A stretch of 64,000 bases of DNA, taken from contig NZ_FNUC01000003.1 of assembly GCF_900106035.1 (NCBI RefSeq), positions 372,001-436,000 of the forward strand, read 5' to 3'. This document shows positions 42,680 through 50,521 of the stretch, one piece after another. The notes under the pieces were generated by a model, which was given only the letters and a program-made list of their open reading frames with translations, was not told the DNA's origin and ran no database searches. Position 1 is the first letter of the stretch. Every line of letters starts with the position of its first letter. The stretch comes from Jiangella alba. GTDB lineage: Bacteria; Actinomycetota; Actinomycetes; Jiangellales; Jiangellaceae. A program made the position numbers and the translations under genes.

Positions 42680-44788
42680 ACCCCGGCCCCGGTTGTCGAT
42701 GGTGATCGACCGGGTCGCCTCGGTGTTGTCGTTGCGGTCGTTGGAGCGGTACTGGAGGGTGTGCACGCCCGGTCCACGGAACCGGAACGGCTCGGTGTAG
42801 GTGTGCCAGGGGCCGGTGCCGTCGACGCGGTACATGACCCGGTTGACGCCCGAGCCCCACGAGTCGTCGGCGGTCAGCGTGATCGTCGGGTTGGTGTACC
42901 GGCCCTCGCGGTCCGGGCGCTGGTTCAGTGTCAGCACCGTCGTCGGCGCGTCGACCTCGATGGAGCGCAGCGCCGCCCGCAGGTCCGGCCGCGGCCCGAT
43001 GTTCTGGTGCGCGTTCGTGGTCTGCGGCGCGCCGGTCGCCCGCAGCAGGTCGTTGATCTGCGCGGTCGTCCACGGGCCGAGACCGACGGACGTGACGTAG
43101 GACTGCACGGCGACGACGGCGTTGGTGACGATCGGGCCGGCGCCGGACGTGCCGCTGAACGAGCGCGAGTAGGCCCGGTTGTGGTCGTTGCCCAGCTCGG
43201 CGCAGAGCACGTTGCAGTAGCCGGTCGTGTAGATGTCCTGACCCCACGCCTGCAGGTCGAAGCGCTGGCCGTAGTTCGAGAAGCTCAGCCGCGCCCGCGC
43301 CGGGTCGTTGGCGCGCAGGCCGCTGCCGCCGGCGCCGGCGAAGATCGCGCCGGAGTGCTGGACGGCGGGGTCGAACCACTTGACCCCGTTGAGCGTGTAC
43401 ATCGGGTCGTCGGTGTCGGTGTTGCCGTTGCCGCCGGTGAGGACGACGTTCGCGCCCATCGCCGTCAGCACCTTGTTGGCCTCGAAGACCGCCGGGATCC
43501 ACTCCAGCGGCGCGTACCGGCTGCCGCCGAGCGGGCTGCCGGTCTGCTGCTCCAGGATCAGCGCGTCGCCGGGACGGACGAACGGCCGGCCGGCCTCGTC
43601 ACGCAGCGTCGCGACGAATGCCAGCGCCGGGCCGGGCCGCCACGACGTCCGGCCGTTGCCGAGGTCCTCGACCGGCGAGATGCCGTAGATGTCGACGTCC
43701 GGCACGCCGCCGGTGACGCCGTAGCCGTTGTCCTTCGCGGCGATCTCGCCGAACACCGCGGTGCCGTGGTCGTCGCCGAAGGTGTCGATGCGGACGAACC
43801 GGCCCTGGCCGATGTCGCTGGACCAGTCCAGCTGCAGGTCCTCGTGGAACGGGTTCCAGTTGTACTCGAGGTCGATCACCCGGATGCCGGCGCCGCGGAC
43901 CCGGGGGTCGCTGCGGACCAGCTCGGCGTCGATGCCGTTGTGGGTGTCGGACGGGCGCAGGTAGCCCTGCAGCGGGGTGAGGTCCGGCGTCGGCTCGGCG
44001 GGCGGCGGGGCCGGCTCCGGCGACGGGTAGGCGTAGACGACCTCGGGCAGCGCCGTCAGCTCGGCCAGGACGGCGTCGACGTCGGCGCCGGCCGGCAGCA
44101 GCGCCGTGTACCAGGACGCGAGGTCCGGCAGCGGCTCCGCGGAGCGGGCCTGCGCCCGGCTGGTGGCGGCCGCGAGGTCGTCGACCTGGCCGGGCTCGAC
44201 GAACGGAATGAGAGCGCTCACATCGTGCCGGTCGAGGATGCCGCGGACGTCGTCCAGGCTCGCGCCCGTGGTGCTGCGCAACGTGGCCTCGCTGCCGCCG
44301 CGGACCCGGTAGCCCTCGGCGAACTTGAGCTCCAGGCTGACCTCGGGCTGGACGGCCGCCGCGCCGCCCACCTCCGCACCGTCAGCGGTGCTGGCGGTGA
44401 CCCGCAGGGCGCCTGTCGACGGCGTCAGGTCGCCGGCCGCGGCCAGCTGCTGCTTGTCGACGTGGACGACGAGGTCGTCGGCGCCGTCGCCGTCGACGTC
44501 GTTGACGGAGCCGATGACGGCGCCGGACTCGGACCGGGCCGCCGCGACCTCGCCGACGGCGACGGTGTCGAGGTCGATCTCCGTGACGTCCACGGCCGGT
44601 GAGCCGTGCACCGTCACCGGGATCAGGCCGGGGCCGGCGAGGTTGACGTGGCCGGACAGCCCGGCCGAGACGTCGACCTCGACGCCTGGGCGGTCGGACG
44701 GCCCGGCCTGTGCGGGCGGGGCGAGGAGGGCGTAGCCCGTCACCGCGAGGGTGCCGAGCGCCACGCCCGCTCGGAAGCGTCGTGTCAT
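42677..44788 (-). CDS. secreted S8 subtilase-family serine peptidase
   Basis: 703 residues. Signal peptide ending at AQA-G, an N-terminal beta/propeptide region of about 280 residues, a Pro-rich linker (PAPPPAEPTPD), then the peptidase. Triad: Asp306 (VIDLEYNW), His341 (DDHGTAV) and Ser548 (SGTSGAGPIV); the DSG motif is replaced by D-L-E, so this is a divergent branch. A C-terminal OmpL47/Ig-like module (TADDSWGSGVNRVMYRVDG) breaks off at ITIDNRGRG. The stop lies within a MITE-like repeat, so the C-terminus may be truncated. ATG 44788 has AAGGAG upstream. Confidence 0.87.
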   Translation of the reverse strand: MTRRFRAGVALGTLAVTGYALLAPPAQAGPSDRPGVEVDVSAGLSGHVNLAGPGLIPVTVHGSPAVDVTEIDLDTVAVGEVAAARSESGAVIGSVNDVDGDGADDLVVHVDKQQLAAAGDLTPSTGALRVTASTADGAEVGGAAAVQPEVSLELKFAEGYRVRGGSEATLRSTTGASLDDVRGILDRHDVSALIPFVEPGQVDDLAAATSRAQARSAEPLPDLASWYTALLPAGADVDAVLAELTALPEVVYAYPSPEPAPPPAEPTPDLTPLQGYLRPSDTHNGIDAELVRSDPRVRGAGIRVIDLEYNWNPFHEDLQLDWSSDIGQGRFVRIDTFGDDHGTAVFGEIAAKDNGYGVTGGVPDVDIYGISPVEDLGNGRTSWRPGPALAFVATLRDEAGRPFVRPGDALILEQQTGSPLGGSRYAPLEWIPAVFEANKVLTAMGANVVLTGGNGNTDTDDPMYTLNGVKWFDPAVQHSGAIFAGAGGSGLRANDPARARLSFSNYGQRFDLQAWGQDIYTTGYCNVLCAELGNDHNRAYSRSFSGTSGAGPIVTNAVVAVQSYVTSVGLGPWTTAQINDLLRATGAPQTTNAHQNIGPRPDLRAALRSIEVDAPTTVLTLNQRPDREGRYTNPTITLTADDSWGSGVNRVMYRVDGTGPWHTYTEPFRFRGPGVHTLQYRSNDRNDNTEATRSITIDNRGRG

Positions 44789-44827
44789 GGGGGTCTCCTT
44801 GTCGCCGGGGGACGGGGATTGCGCCCG

Positions 44828-44856
44828 AACATAGGGAAACCCGGATGAATGGTCAC
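44828..44856 (-). promoter_or_regulatory. promoter of the second subtilase
   Basis: On the minus strand GTGACC (44856-44851) and TATGTT (44833-44828) are 17 bases apart, about 40 bases before the ATG. Confidence 0.5.
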
Positions 44857-44890
44857 CACGCATGTGTCTGAAACCCCGCGGCGGCGGGCC

Positions 44891-44900
44891 GACATCTGTC
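44891..44900. promoter_or_regulatory. GACATCTGTC element upstream of the second subtilase
   Basis: Identical decamer to 42497-42506. It lies 35 bases upstream of the -35 box and touches the left end of the IS. Confidence 0.35.
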
Positions 44901-44904
44901 CTAG

Positions 44905-45899
44905 ATGAGTGAGCCCTATTGATCTTGTGGGTGTGTCGCTGTCGATAGACATGGGTGGAGGGCGTCGAGGATCAGTGTGTGAGCAATGATCTTGACGCCC
45001 TCCTGACCGCACTCTATGTCCATGTCGAGGATCGTGTCTTCCCGGTGTTGGGGTGGTCGCGTGATCACCGGCCGGGCCGCAAGCCGGGGCTGTCCGACGG
45101 TGAACTGATCACCCTGGCGGTGGCGCAGCAGCTGCTCGGCGTGGCGTCGGAACGGCGGTGGGTCCGGTTTGCGCGCGCCCGGCTGGGCGGACTGTTCCCC
45201 TACCTGCCCGGCCAGTCTGGATACGGCAAACGACTCCGGTCCTTGGGAGGGCTGCTCGCCGCGGTCATCACCGAACTGGCCCGGGACACGCCGTCCTGGC
45301 ACGACGATCTGCGGCTGCTGGATTCCACCCCGCTGCCGTGCGCGGCGTCGCGGGAGACGGTGAAGCGCTCGGACCTGGCCGGGCACGCCGGTTACGGCTA
45401 CTGCGCCAGTCACTCGCGGTTCTTCTGGGGATTCCGGCTCTACCTGGTCACCACCGCCGAGGGCATGCCGATCATCTGGGGTCTGGCCAACCCCAAGATC
45501 GGCGAACGCGACGCCGCCCGGGCGCTCCTCGACCACGACCACCACCTCGTCGCGTCCGGGCAGGTCATCCTCGCCGACAAAGGGTTCGCCGGGCGCGACT
45601 TCGACCAGTTCGTCACCAGCCTGGGCGCGCACCTGATCCGGCCCGACCGCAAAGACGAACCGACCAGACGGGGCAAACTGGCCCGGGTCCGCCAATGGAT
45701 CGAAGCCGTCTTCGACACCCTGAAAGGTCAGCTCACCCTCGAGGAACACGGCGCCCGCACCCTGAACGGAGTCCACGCCCGCATCGCCGCACGACTACTC
45801 GCCCTCGCCACCGCGATCTGGCACAACTGGCACACCGGCACCCAAGCCAAACGATCCCTGATCGCCTACGACCACTAACGATCAATCGGACTCACTCAT
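44905..45899 (+). mobile_element. IS982-family insertion sequence
   Basis: About 995 bp. Ends ATGAGTGAGCCCTATTGATC (44905-44924) and the inverse of ATGAGTGAGTCCGATTGATC (45880-45899) agree at 18 of 20 positions. CTAG flanks both sides (44901-44904 and 45900-45903), a possible 4-bp target duplication or part of the ends. The transposase frame is intact, so the element may be active. Confidence 0.8.
44979..45878 (+). CDS. IS982-type transposase
   Basis: 299 residues from the preferred GTG at 44979 (a GTG at 44955 would add eight). Family traits are the N-terminal helical part with LLGVASERRWVRF, then the DDE catalytic region: LLDSTPLPCAAS (first Asp), ILADKGFAG (second Asp) and RQWIEAVFDTLK (Glu). 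No frameshift is seen. It lies upstream of, and divergent from, the subtilase gene. Confidence 0.85.
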   Translation: MSNDLDALLTALYVHVEDRVFPVLGWSRDHRPGRKPGLSDGELITLAVAQQLLGVASERRWVRFARARLGGLFPYLPGQSGYGKRLRSLGGLLAAVITELARDTPSWHDDLRLLDSTPLPCAASRETVKRSDLAGHAGYGYCASHSRFFWGFRLYLVTTAEGMPIIWGLANPKIGERDAARALLDHDHHLVASGQVILADKGFAGRDFDQFVTSLGAHLIRPDRKDEPTRRGKLARVRQWIEAVFDTLKGQLTLEEHGARTLNGVHARIAARLLALATAIWHNWHTGTQAKRSLIAYDH

Positions 45900-46016
45900 C
45901 TAGTGGCGGCGATGAGAGCTGTCTCACCGCCGGCTCACGCTGTGCCGCGGCGTGCTCCGGAACGCTCGGACGCAGAGAGCCGGCGCCCCCGCCGGCCGCT
46001 GCGAAGGGACAGGACC

Positions 46017-46511
46017 ATGAAGCGCACCGCACTCGTGATCGCGGCAGCCCTGTGCGCCACGCTGCTCGGCGCGGTTCCCGCCCAGGCCGAGGAGCGCACC
46101 TGCCGCGGCACCATGGGCGCCGTGACCGTCGACAACCTGCGCGTCCCCAGCAACGCGACATGCACCCTGAAGGGCACCCGCGTCAAGGGCACCATCAAGG
46201 TGGAGCGGGCCGCCACGCTGTACGCCAGCGGCGTGCGGGTGGTCGGCAACGTCCAGGCCGAGAACCACCGGCACGTGTCGCTGACGTCGTCGACGGTCGG
46301 TGGCAGCGTCCAGCTGAAGCAGGGCAAGACGGCCACGGTCACGTCGAACCGCGTCACGGGCGACGTCCAGTCGTTCACCAACCGAGGCAAGCAGACGATC
46401 TCGTCCAACCGGATCGACGGCAACCTGCAGTGCAAGGAGAACGCCCCGGCGCCGACGGGCAGCCGCAACGTCGTCCAGGGCACCAAGGAGGACCAGTGCC
46501 GCCGGCTCTGA
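46017..46511 (+). CDS. small secreted protein with repetitive beta (possible beta-helix) fold
   Basis: 164 residues. Signal peptide ending at AQA-E. The mature part is a series of short beta-type segments with regular hydrophobic/Thr/Val spacing (VTVDNLRVPSN, IKVERAATLYASG, VSLTSSTVGGSVQL, VTGDVQS), as in small right-handed beta-helix or bactofilin-like proteins. Three cysteines near the ends could form disulfides. No function is recognised. ATG 46017 follows GAAGGGACAGG. Confidence 0.7.
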   Translation: MKRTALVIAAALCATLLGAVPAQAEERTCRGTMGAVTVDNLRVPSNATCTLKGTRVKGTIKVERAATLYASGVRVVGNVQAENHRHVSLTSSTVGGSVQLKQGKTATVTSNRVTGDVQSFTNRGKQTISSNRIDGNLQCKENAPAPTGSRNVVQGTKEDQCRRL

Positions 46512-46527
46512 CCCCCTGAGAGCCGGC

Positions 46528-47379
46528 TCAGGCGCCGCGGGCGTCCGCGACCAGCTCGCGGACCCGCGGCGCCGTCTCGCCGGCGAACCGCTGGACGGCC
46601 GCCGGGTCGCCGGTCATCAGGATGAACGTGCTCACGCCGTCGGCCAGCGCCAGCTCGGCGAGCTGGTCGGGCGGCAGGTCGGCGCCGAGGTTGAGCAGCC
46701 GGCGGATCGCCGCCGGATCCCGTCCGGCCTCCTCCGCCGCCGCGTCGACGACGGCGTTCCCGGCGGCCAGCGCCCCGGGCTCCAGCGCGGGCAGCGACGG
46801 CAGCCAGCCGTCGGCCAGCCGCCCCGTGAGCCGCAGCATCCGCGGCCCGTACGCGCCCAGCCAGATCTGCATCGCGTGCGCCGGCCGCGGCCCGCGCGCC
46901 GTCCCGTCGACCCGGTAGTGCCGGCCGCCGGCGCGCACCCCGCCCGGCTCGTCCACCGCCCACGTCGCCCGGACGATCTCGATCGCCTCCGCCAGCGCCT
47001 CGACCGCCTCGCCGGGCGTGCGCGCCGGCCCGCCCATCGCCGCGATCGCGTCCCAGTAGCCGCCCGCGCCCAGTCCCAGCTCGACCCGCCCGCCGCTGAG
47101 CAGGTCCAGCCCGGCCGCCGCCTTCGCCAGCACCGCCGGCGGCCGCAGCGGCACCGGGTGGACGTTGCCGGCCAGCCGCACCCGCGACGTCCGCGCGGCG
47201 ACGAAGCTCAGCAGCGTCCACGTGTCGAGGAAGCCGGGGTGGTACGGGTGGTCCTGGAACGTGACGAGGTCCGCGCCGGCCCGCTCGGCCAGCCGGGCCA
47301 GGTCGACGACGGCGCCGGGGCGGCCCGGCTCTGGCAGCAGGTTGACGCCGAAGCGCAGGTCGTGGCCGTAGTCGGTCAC
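46528..47379 (-). CDS. LLM-class (F420-dependent type) oxidoreductase
   Basis: 283 residues, luciferase-like TIM barrel. FGVNLLPEPG, TFQDHPYHPGFLDTW, GNVHPVPLRPP and LGLGAGGYW are family signatures; actinobacterial members of this length usually use F420, though FMN cannot be excluded. GTG 47379 overlaps the stop of the PPOX-type gene by four bases, so the two form an operon. Confidence 0.85.
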   Translation of the reverse strand: MTDYGHDLRFGVNLLPEPGRPGAVVDLARLAERAGADLVTFQDHPYHPGFLDTWTLLSFVAARTSRVRLAGNVHPVPLRPPAVLAKAAAGLDLLSGGRVELGLGAGGYWDAIAAMGGPARTPGEAVEALAEAIEIVRATWAVDEPGGVRAGGRHYRVDGTARGPRPAHAMQIWLGAYGPRMLRLTGRLADGWLPSLPALEPGALAAGNAVVDAAAEEAGRDPAAIRRLLNLGADLPPDQLAELALADGVSTFILMTGDPAAVQRFAGETAPRVRELVADARGA

Positions 47380-47813
47380 GCGACGTTCCGGGCGGACAGC
47401 TCGAACGCGCCGCCGTCGAGACCCCAGGCGAGGACCCGGCGGGCCCGGATGCGCAGCCAGGCCGGCGCGAACGGCATGACGCCGGTGATGCGGGCGCCGA
47501 GCGCCTCGCCGCCCTCGGCGAACGTCTCGGCGGTGCCGCGGACCTCGATGCCCCGCGGCGTCCACGGATCCGTGCTCGCGAGATCGTCGACGACGTAGGC
47601 GACCTCGGGGTGGGCCAGCGCGTCGCGGAACTTGCGGCTGGCGCCGAAGTCGGTGCCGGCGTGCCCGGCGACGACGATCGCGTCGGCCTCGGGATCGTAG
47701 AAGACCCCGACCGGCGCGACGTGCGGGCGGCCGCCCGGCCCGACCGTGGCCAGCCGGCCCAGCGGCTGGCTCTCCAGGTAGGCGAGCTCGGCCTCGGTGA
47801 AGGTGTTCGACAT
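47376..47813 (-). CDS. PPOX-class (F420-dependent) pyridoxamine 5'-phosphate oxidase-fold protein
   Basis: 145 residues, split-barrel flavin/deazaflavin-binding protein. LGRLATVGPGGRPHVAPVGVFYD is the diagnostic opening and RGIEVRGTAE closes the barrel. It likely reduces or oxidises a small compound with F420. First gene of the operon with the LLM oxidoreductase; divergent from a MmyB-like regulator that may control it. Confidence 0.85.
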   Translation of the reverse strand: MSNTFTEAELAYLESQPLGRLATVGPGGRPHVAPVGVFYDPEADAIVVAGHAGTDFGASRKFRDALAHPEVAYVVDDLASTDPWTPRGIEVRGTAETFAEGGEALGARITGVMPFAPAWLRIRARRVLAWGLDGGAFELSARNVA

Positions 47814-47923
47814 GGCCACGATGCTGGTGCCGGGGCCGGCGCGGAGGGGAGGCCGCGGCAAGGCTGGCACCGTCAGGGCCACCCTCGCGCGGTCGTTCCG
47901 GTGGCCGGTCCGGGCGGCGGCGG

Positions 47924-47929
47924 TAGCCT
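47924..47929 (+). promoter_or_regulatory. -10 box of probable leaderless promoter
   Basis: TAGCCT is followed after seven bases by the GTG at 47937; no ribosome binding site is present. Confidence 0.45.
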
Positions 47930-47936
47930 GGGGACC

Positions 47937-48794
47937 GTGAGCGACAACGAGCTCGGCGCGTTCCTGCGCTCGCGGCGCGATGCCATCACCCCGGCCCAGG
48001 TGGGGTTGCCCGCCGGTCCGCGGCGGCGTGCGCCCGGGCTGCGCCGGGCCGAACTGGCGATCCTCGCCGGCGTCAGCGTCGACTACCTCACCCGGCTCGA
48101 GCAGGGCCGCGACCGCCATCCGTCCGCGCAGGTGCTGGGCTCGCTGGCCGAGGCGCTGCAGCTGTCGGCGGCCGAGCGGGTGCTGCTGCGCAACCTCGCG
48201 AAGACCACCAGCGGCGACTTCTACTGCCCGTCCATCGAGTCGCCGCCGGCGTCGGAGGTGCGGCCCACGGTGCGGGCGCTGTTGACGCGGCTCGAACCGG
48301 CGCCCGCGGTGCTGGTCAACCGCATCGGCGACGTGCTCGCGTGGACCACGGGGTACGAGCTGCTGGCCGAGCCGCTGGGGCTGCTGGCCGGCGACGCGCC
48401 GAACCTGGTCCGCTACCACTTCACCGACCCGCGGGCGCGGGCCACCTACCCCGACTGGAACACCGTCGCCGACGCGCTGGTGGCCAACCTCAAGCTCGAC
48501 TCCGGCCCCGACGACGACCACCTGGCCGCCCTGGCCGACGAGCTGACGGTGCTGGCCGGAGCGGCGTTCGCGACCCGCTGGACGGCGCCCGCGTCGCCGG
48601 GCTCGCGCGCCGGCGTCGACCGCGTCGTGCACCCCGAGGCGGGCGAGCTGCGGCTGGCCTACGAGACGCTCGACCTCTCCGACGGCGAGCACCAGCGCAT
48701 CGTCGTCTACCTTCCCGGCGACGAGCCGACGTCCGGCGCGCTGGACCGGCTGACCGGGCTGCGCCCCGGCTCGCTGCACGCCGTGGCCGGCTGA
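47937..48794 (+). CDS. XRE-type regulator with MmyB-like ligand domain
   Basis: 285 residues. N-terminal helix-turn-helix (LRRAELAILAGVSVDYLTRLEQGRD) and a PAS-like MmyB domain with NRIGDVLAWTTGYELL and HPEAGELRLAYETLDL. Such regulators sit beside oxidoreductases and are thought to bind fatty-acid-like ligands. It is divergent from the PPOX/LLM operon, a likely target. Confidence 0.88.
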   Translation: MSDNELGAFLRSRRDAITPAQVGLPAGPRRRAPGLRRAELAILAGVSVDYLTRLEQGRDRHPSAQVLGSLAEALQLSAAERVLLRNLAKTTSGDFYCPSIESPPASEVRPTVRALLTRLEPAPAVLVNRIGDVLAWTTGYELLAEPLGLLAGDAPNLVRYHFTDPRARATYPDWNTVADALVANLKLDSGPDDDHLAALADELTVLAGAAFATRWTAPASPGSRAGVDRVVHPEAGELRLAYETLDLSDGEHQRIVVYLPGDEPTSGALDRLTGLRPGSLHAVAG

Positions 48795-48912
48795 CCCGGC
48801 CGTCCGCCGGCCGCCGGGCGCGCTCCCACGTCGACGCTTCTCCGTCACGTTGCTGATGGTCGGCGGGCCGTCGGGGTGCGGTGAGGCGGGCGGGGTGCGG
48901 GGCGATGGCGGG

Positions 48913-49128
48913 TCAGCGGCGTTCGTTGCCGTGCTTGTAGTTGCCGGTCGCCTTGGCCAGCAGGAGCTGCCGTTCGCGTTCGTCGGCGGCGCGGTCGAGA
49001 GCGGCGGTGAGGCGGTCGGCGGAACGTCCGCCGATGGTCGCGACGACCCGGCCACCGCGGCTGACGCGGACGGGGCCGGCCTTCGTCACTTGGTAGTCGT
49101 AGGGGTCGTCGTCGAGGGCGTCGGTCAT
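48913..49128 (-). CDS. small conserved-type hypothetical protein, 71 residues
   Basis: Starts MTDALDDDPYDYQVTKAGPVRVSRGGR and ends in a charged helix with a basic tail (NYKHGNERR). The pattern suggests two or three strands and one long helix. A family is not recognised, but composition and the clear start support a real gene. Confidence 0.6.
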   Translation of the reverse strand: MTDALDDDPYDYQVTKAGPVRVSRGGRVVATIGGRSADRLTAALDRAADERERQLLLAKATGNYKHGNERR

Positions 49129-49180
49129 CGGGCCACCGTACGGCGTGGCGCTTGCGTCGCGCTGAACGCGTCGGCGCAGG

Positions 49181-49726
49181 TCAGGTCGTGAGGCCGTCGG
49201 GGCTCCAGTCGAACGTGGGCGGCAGCACTCCTTCGAGCGTGAGCAGCCAGCGCTTCACCTCGAGCCCGTTGCCGCCGGACCCGCCGCTGTAGCCGCCCAG
49301 CCCGTCGCTGGCCAGCACGCGGTGGCAGGGGACGACGATGGGCAGCGGGTTGGCGCCCATGATGCCGCCGATGGCGCGGGCCGGCACCCCGGTGCCGCTG
49401 CGCTCGGCCAGCCCGCCGTAGGTGACGGACGTGCCGTAGCCGACGGTCTCGTGCAGCGTGCGCAGCACCACCGCCGACGCCGACCCGGGGACGTGGCGCC
49501 AGTCGATGACGACGTCGAAGGTGCGCCGCCGCCCGGCGAAGTACTCGCCGAGCTGGGCGAGGACGGGCGCCAGCCGGGCGGGGTCGTCGGCCACCGGGAG
49601 CCGTCCGGACCCCGGGCGGCGGCCCCAGCCGACCGCGGCGAGACCGTCGCGGGTGACGGCCACGCTGATGTGGCCGACGGGGGTGTCGAGCCCGCCGACC
49701 GCCACGTCATCGCTCACGCCGTCCAT
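49181..49726 (-). CDS. ogt: methylated-DNA--protein-cysteine methyltransferase
   Basis: 181 residues. The suicide acceptor motif PCHRV (VVPCHRVLASDGLGGYSGG) and the helix-turn-helix region with RAIGGIMGANP are diagnostic. It repairs O6-methylguanine by moving the methyl group to its cysteine. ATG 49726 is taken as the start; GTG 49717 is an alternative that removes three residues. Confidence 0.93.
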   Translation of the reverse strand: MDGVSDDVAVGGLDTPVGHISVAVTRDGLAAVGWGRRPGSGRLPVADDPARLAPVLAQLGEYFAGRRRTFDVVIDWRHVPGSASAVVLRTLHETVGYGTSVTYGGLAERSGTGVPARAIGGIMGANPLPIVVPCHRVLASDGLGGYSGGSGGNGLEVKRWLLTLEGVLPPTFDWSPDGLTT

Positions 49727-49888
49727 TCTGCCCGCACCCACCGACAGGGTCGCGGTTGTGGAGGCCCACCAACCCGGAGCCGCAGGGCTGGTGCGAATTG
49801 CCGACTATGTGCCGGGGCCGGTCGTCGGCCAGAGTGGAGGGACATCGCCGCGGGTCCCCGCGGCGTACGCACGTCGGAGGAGCACTCC

Positions 49889-50509
49889 ATGGCAGGAAGG
49901 TCGCGGCTGCCGGCCTCCGATCTCGCACGGATCGCCGCGTTCGCCGCGCTGACCGCCGTCCTCGGGCTGCCGGGGTCGTTCCACCTGTTCGGCAACGCCG
50001 TCCCGGTCACCCTGCAGTCGATGGGGCCGCTGCTGGCCGGCGCGATCCTCGGCGCGAGACGGGGCGCGCTGTCGCAGCTGCTGTTGCTCGCGCTGGTCGC
50101 GGCCGGGTTGCCGCTGCTGGCCGGCGGACGCGGCGGGCTGGGCGTGTTCGCCGGGCCGTCGGTGGGCTACCTCGCCGGGTTCGTGGTGTCGGCGTTCGTG
50201 GTCGGGCTGATCGTGGAGCGGTCCGGGCGCCGCCCGGGGATGCACTGGGTGCTGGTCGCCACCCTGCTGGGTGCGGCGACGACGCTGGCCATCGGCATCC
50301 CGGTCCAGTCGGCGGTCACGGGGGTGCCGCTGACGGAGACGTTCCAGCTGTCGCTGGCGTTCGTCCCGGGCGACGCCGCCAAGGCGGTGTTCGCGGCGCT
50401 GGTCGCGTCGGGGGCGCAACGGGCCTACCCGGACGCCGCGCCGGCCGCCCGCCGCGAGCGGGTCGAGGGCCGCACCGGGGGCGACGACACCGGCTCCGGC
50501 CGGGCCTGA
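49889..50509 (+). CDS. bioY: biotin ECF transporter S component
   Basis: 206 residues, six membrane helices. LGSFHLFGNAVPVTLQSMGPLLAGAILGARRGALSQ-type sequence near residues 24-60 and AGPSVGYLAGF are BioY signatures. It binds biotin in the membrane and normally works with an EcfT and an ATPase. ATG 49889 has GGAGGAG upstream. A basic/acidic tail of about 30 residues is extra. The operon continues with an acyl ligase, a thiolase and EcfT. Confidence 0.92.
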   Translation: MAGRSRLPASDLARIAAFAALTAVLGLPGSFHLFGNAVPVTLQSMGPLLAGAILGARRGALSQLLLLALVAAGLPLLAGGRGGLGVFAGPSVGYLAGFVVSAFVVGLIVERSGRRPGMHWVLVATLLGAATTLAIGIPVQSAVTGVPLTETFQLSLAFVPGDAAKAVFAALVASGAQRAYPDAAPAARRERVEGRTGGDDTGSGRA

Positions 50510-50521
50510 GACGCTGCGTCG

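Noticed and set aside
44916-45776. Open frame antisense within the IS
   Set aside because: Shadow of the intact DDE transposase; no support for a gene.
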